Source: a virus
Length of the DNA: 23,665 nt
IMG/VR virus record: IMGVR_UViG_3300017772_000135
Location: 1-23,665 of that record
Reading direction: 5' to 3' (one strand)
Positions within the stretch are counted from its first letter, which is position 1, and each line of letters opens with the position of its first letter. This document shows positions 23,380-23,665 of this stretch, in pieces. Made by a program: the position numbers and the translations under genes. The notes below the pieces were generated by a model. That model did no database searches and was not told where the DNA came from. It saw only the letters and a program-made list of their open reading frames with translations.

Positions 23380-23618
23380 CTAACAACTTCCCAAACGCTC
23401 TCGGCTCCTGCGTCCACGCCAGTGTCCTTAATTTTGCCAGACTTCTTGAGTTGAGACAGTGTCGTGCGTACAATCGTAAGCTTCACACCCGACCTGTCCG
23501 CAATATGTTTTGCGGTCCCAACGCCTCGGTTTAATTCCGCCAGGATCTGTTCCTTGCGCGTAAGTTTTACGCCCGACCGTTGTTTTCTCTTGATCCTTGC
23601 CCATAGTTTTTTAAACAT
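23376..23618 (-). CDS. Winged helix-turn-helix-like small protein
   Basis: An 80-residue basic protein from ATG 23618 (MFKKLWARIK), chosen because GAGGAGA lies six bases upstream; a longer frame reaches 23648 without a good site. LTRKEQILAELNRGVGTAKH, IADRSGVKLTIVRTTLSQLK and KSGKIKDT follow the winged-HTH plan, with a recognition helix near IVRTTLSQL and a turn before the wing. RSGVKLT occurs twice, before helix 1 and before the recognition helix. It is the first visible gene of the leftward cassette; a -10-like TACAAT (23653-23648, minus strand) lies upstream, but its -35 would fall outside the window. Confidence 0.7.
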   Translation of the reverse strand: MFKKLWARIKRKQRSGVKLTRKEQILAELNRGVGTAKHIADRSGVKLTIVRTTLSQLKKSGKIKDTGVDAGAESVWEVVR

Positions 23619-23665
23619 TTTAAGTCTCCTCTTCCCATGAAAGTTCAATTGTAATCCTATGATAG

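Noticed and set aside
23619-23665. Promoter for the leftward small-gene cassette
   Set aside because: Only a -10-like TACAAT is visible; the -35 would lie beyond the window edge, so it cannot be supported.
1-23665. tRNA genes, integrase, insertion sequences or a T7-type RNA polymerase
   Set aside because: No cloverleaf-like sequence was noticed in the few intergenic gaps, and no protein shows transposase, integrase or single-subunit RNA polymerase motifs.

Overview
The window looks like the middle of a tailed double-stranded DNA phage genome, most likely a marine podovirus. The reasons are: dense gene packing with almost no intergenic DNA, a structural block with a P22 gp10-like tail protein, receptor-binding fibres, a set of large Gly/Ala-rich candidate ejection proteins, and a compact replication block (family A DNA polymerase, archaeo-eukaryotic-type primase, SF1 and SNF2-like helicases). 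Base composition is moderate and nothing points to integration: no integrase, att site or tRNA was seen. The gene content resembles HMO-2011-like and other uncultured marine phages of alphaproteobacteria, but that placement is inference. Terminase, portal and capsid genes are not here and presumably lie left of base 1.

Bases 1-12890 (+ strand) form one virion operon. A tail fibre with a YadA-like repeat region and an S74 self-cleaving chaperone is followed by a small acidic protein. A second fibre or carbohydrate-binding tail protein is followed by a 59-residue protein. Then come the gp10-like tail stabilisation protein, two small proteins (one with a zinc-ribbon pattern), and four genes (251, 408, 362 and 1338 residues) that are best read as internal virion or DNA-ejection proteins. 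Most junctions are ATGA or TAATG overlaps.

Bases 12887-19716 (- strand) are the replication operon, read leftwards in this order: coiled-coil protein, SSB-like protein, AEP primase, AlpA-like HTH protein, UvrD-like helicase, DUF6378-like protein, DNA polymerase A. The polymerase and the 1338-residue virion gene converge and share a palindromic TTAA as both stop codons. Bases 19741-21466 (+ strand) hold an SNF2-like helicase and a small basic protein, fired from a 74-base divergent spacer that appears to contain two face-to-face sigma70-type promoters. Bases 21504-23618 (- strand) are a leftward cassette of eight small genes, including a winged-helix protein, a possible second HTH protein and a ribbon-helix-helix protein. 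It ends at a strong intrinsic terminator buried in the 3' end of the oppositely oriented 79-residue gene.

The most interesting observation is that the primase and the SSB-like protein, adjacent in the operon, end in the same five residues, NEIPF, which resembles the DDDIPF tip of bacterial SSB. Four of the five codons differ synonymously, so the match looks like protein-level selection. Other points of note are Leu in place of the polymerase Phe762-equivalent, an unusual motif A, the overlapping promoters, and NPFL motifs at both ends of the largest virion protein.
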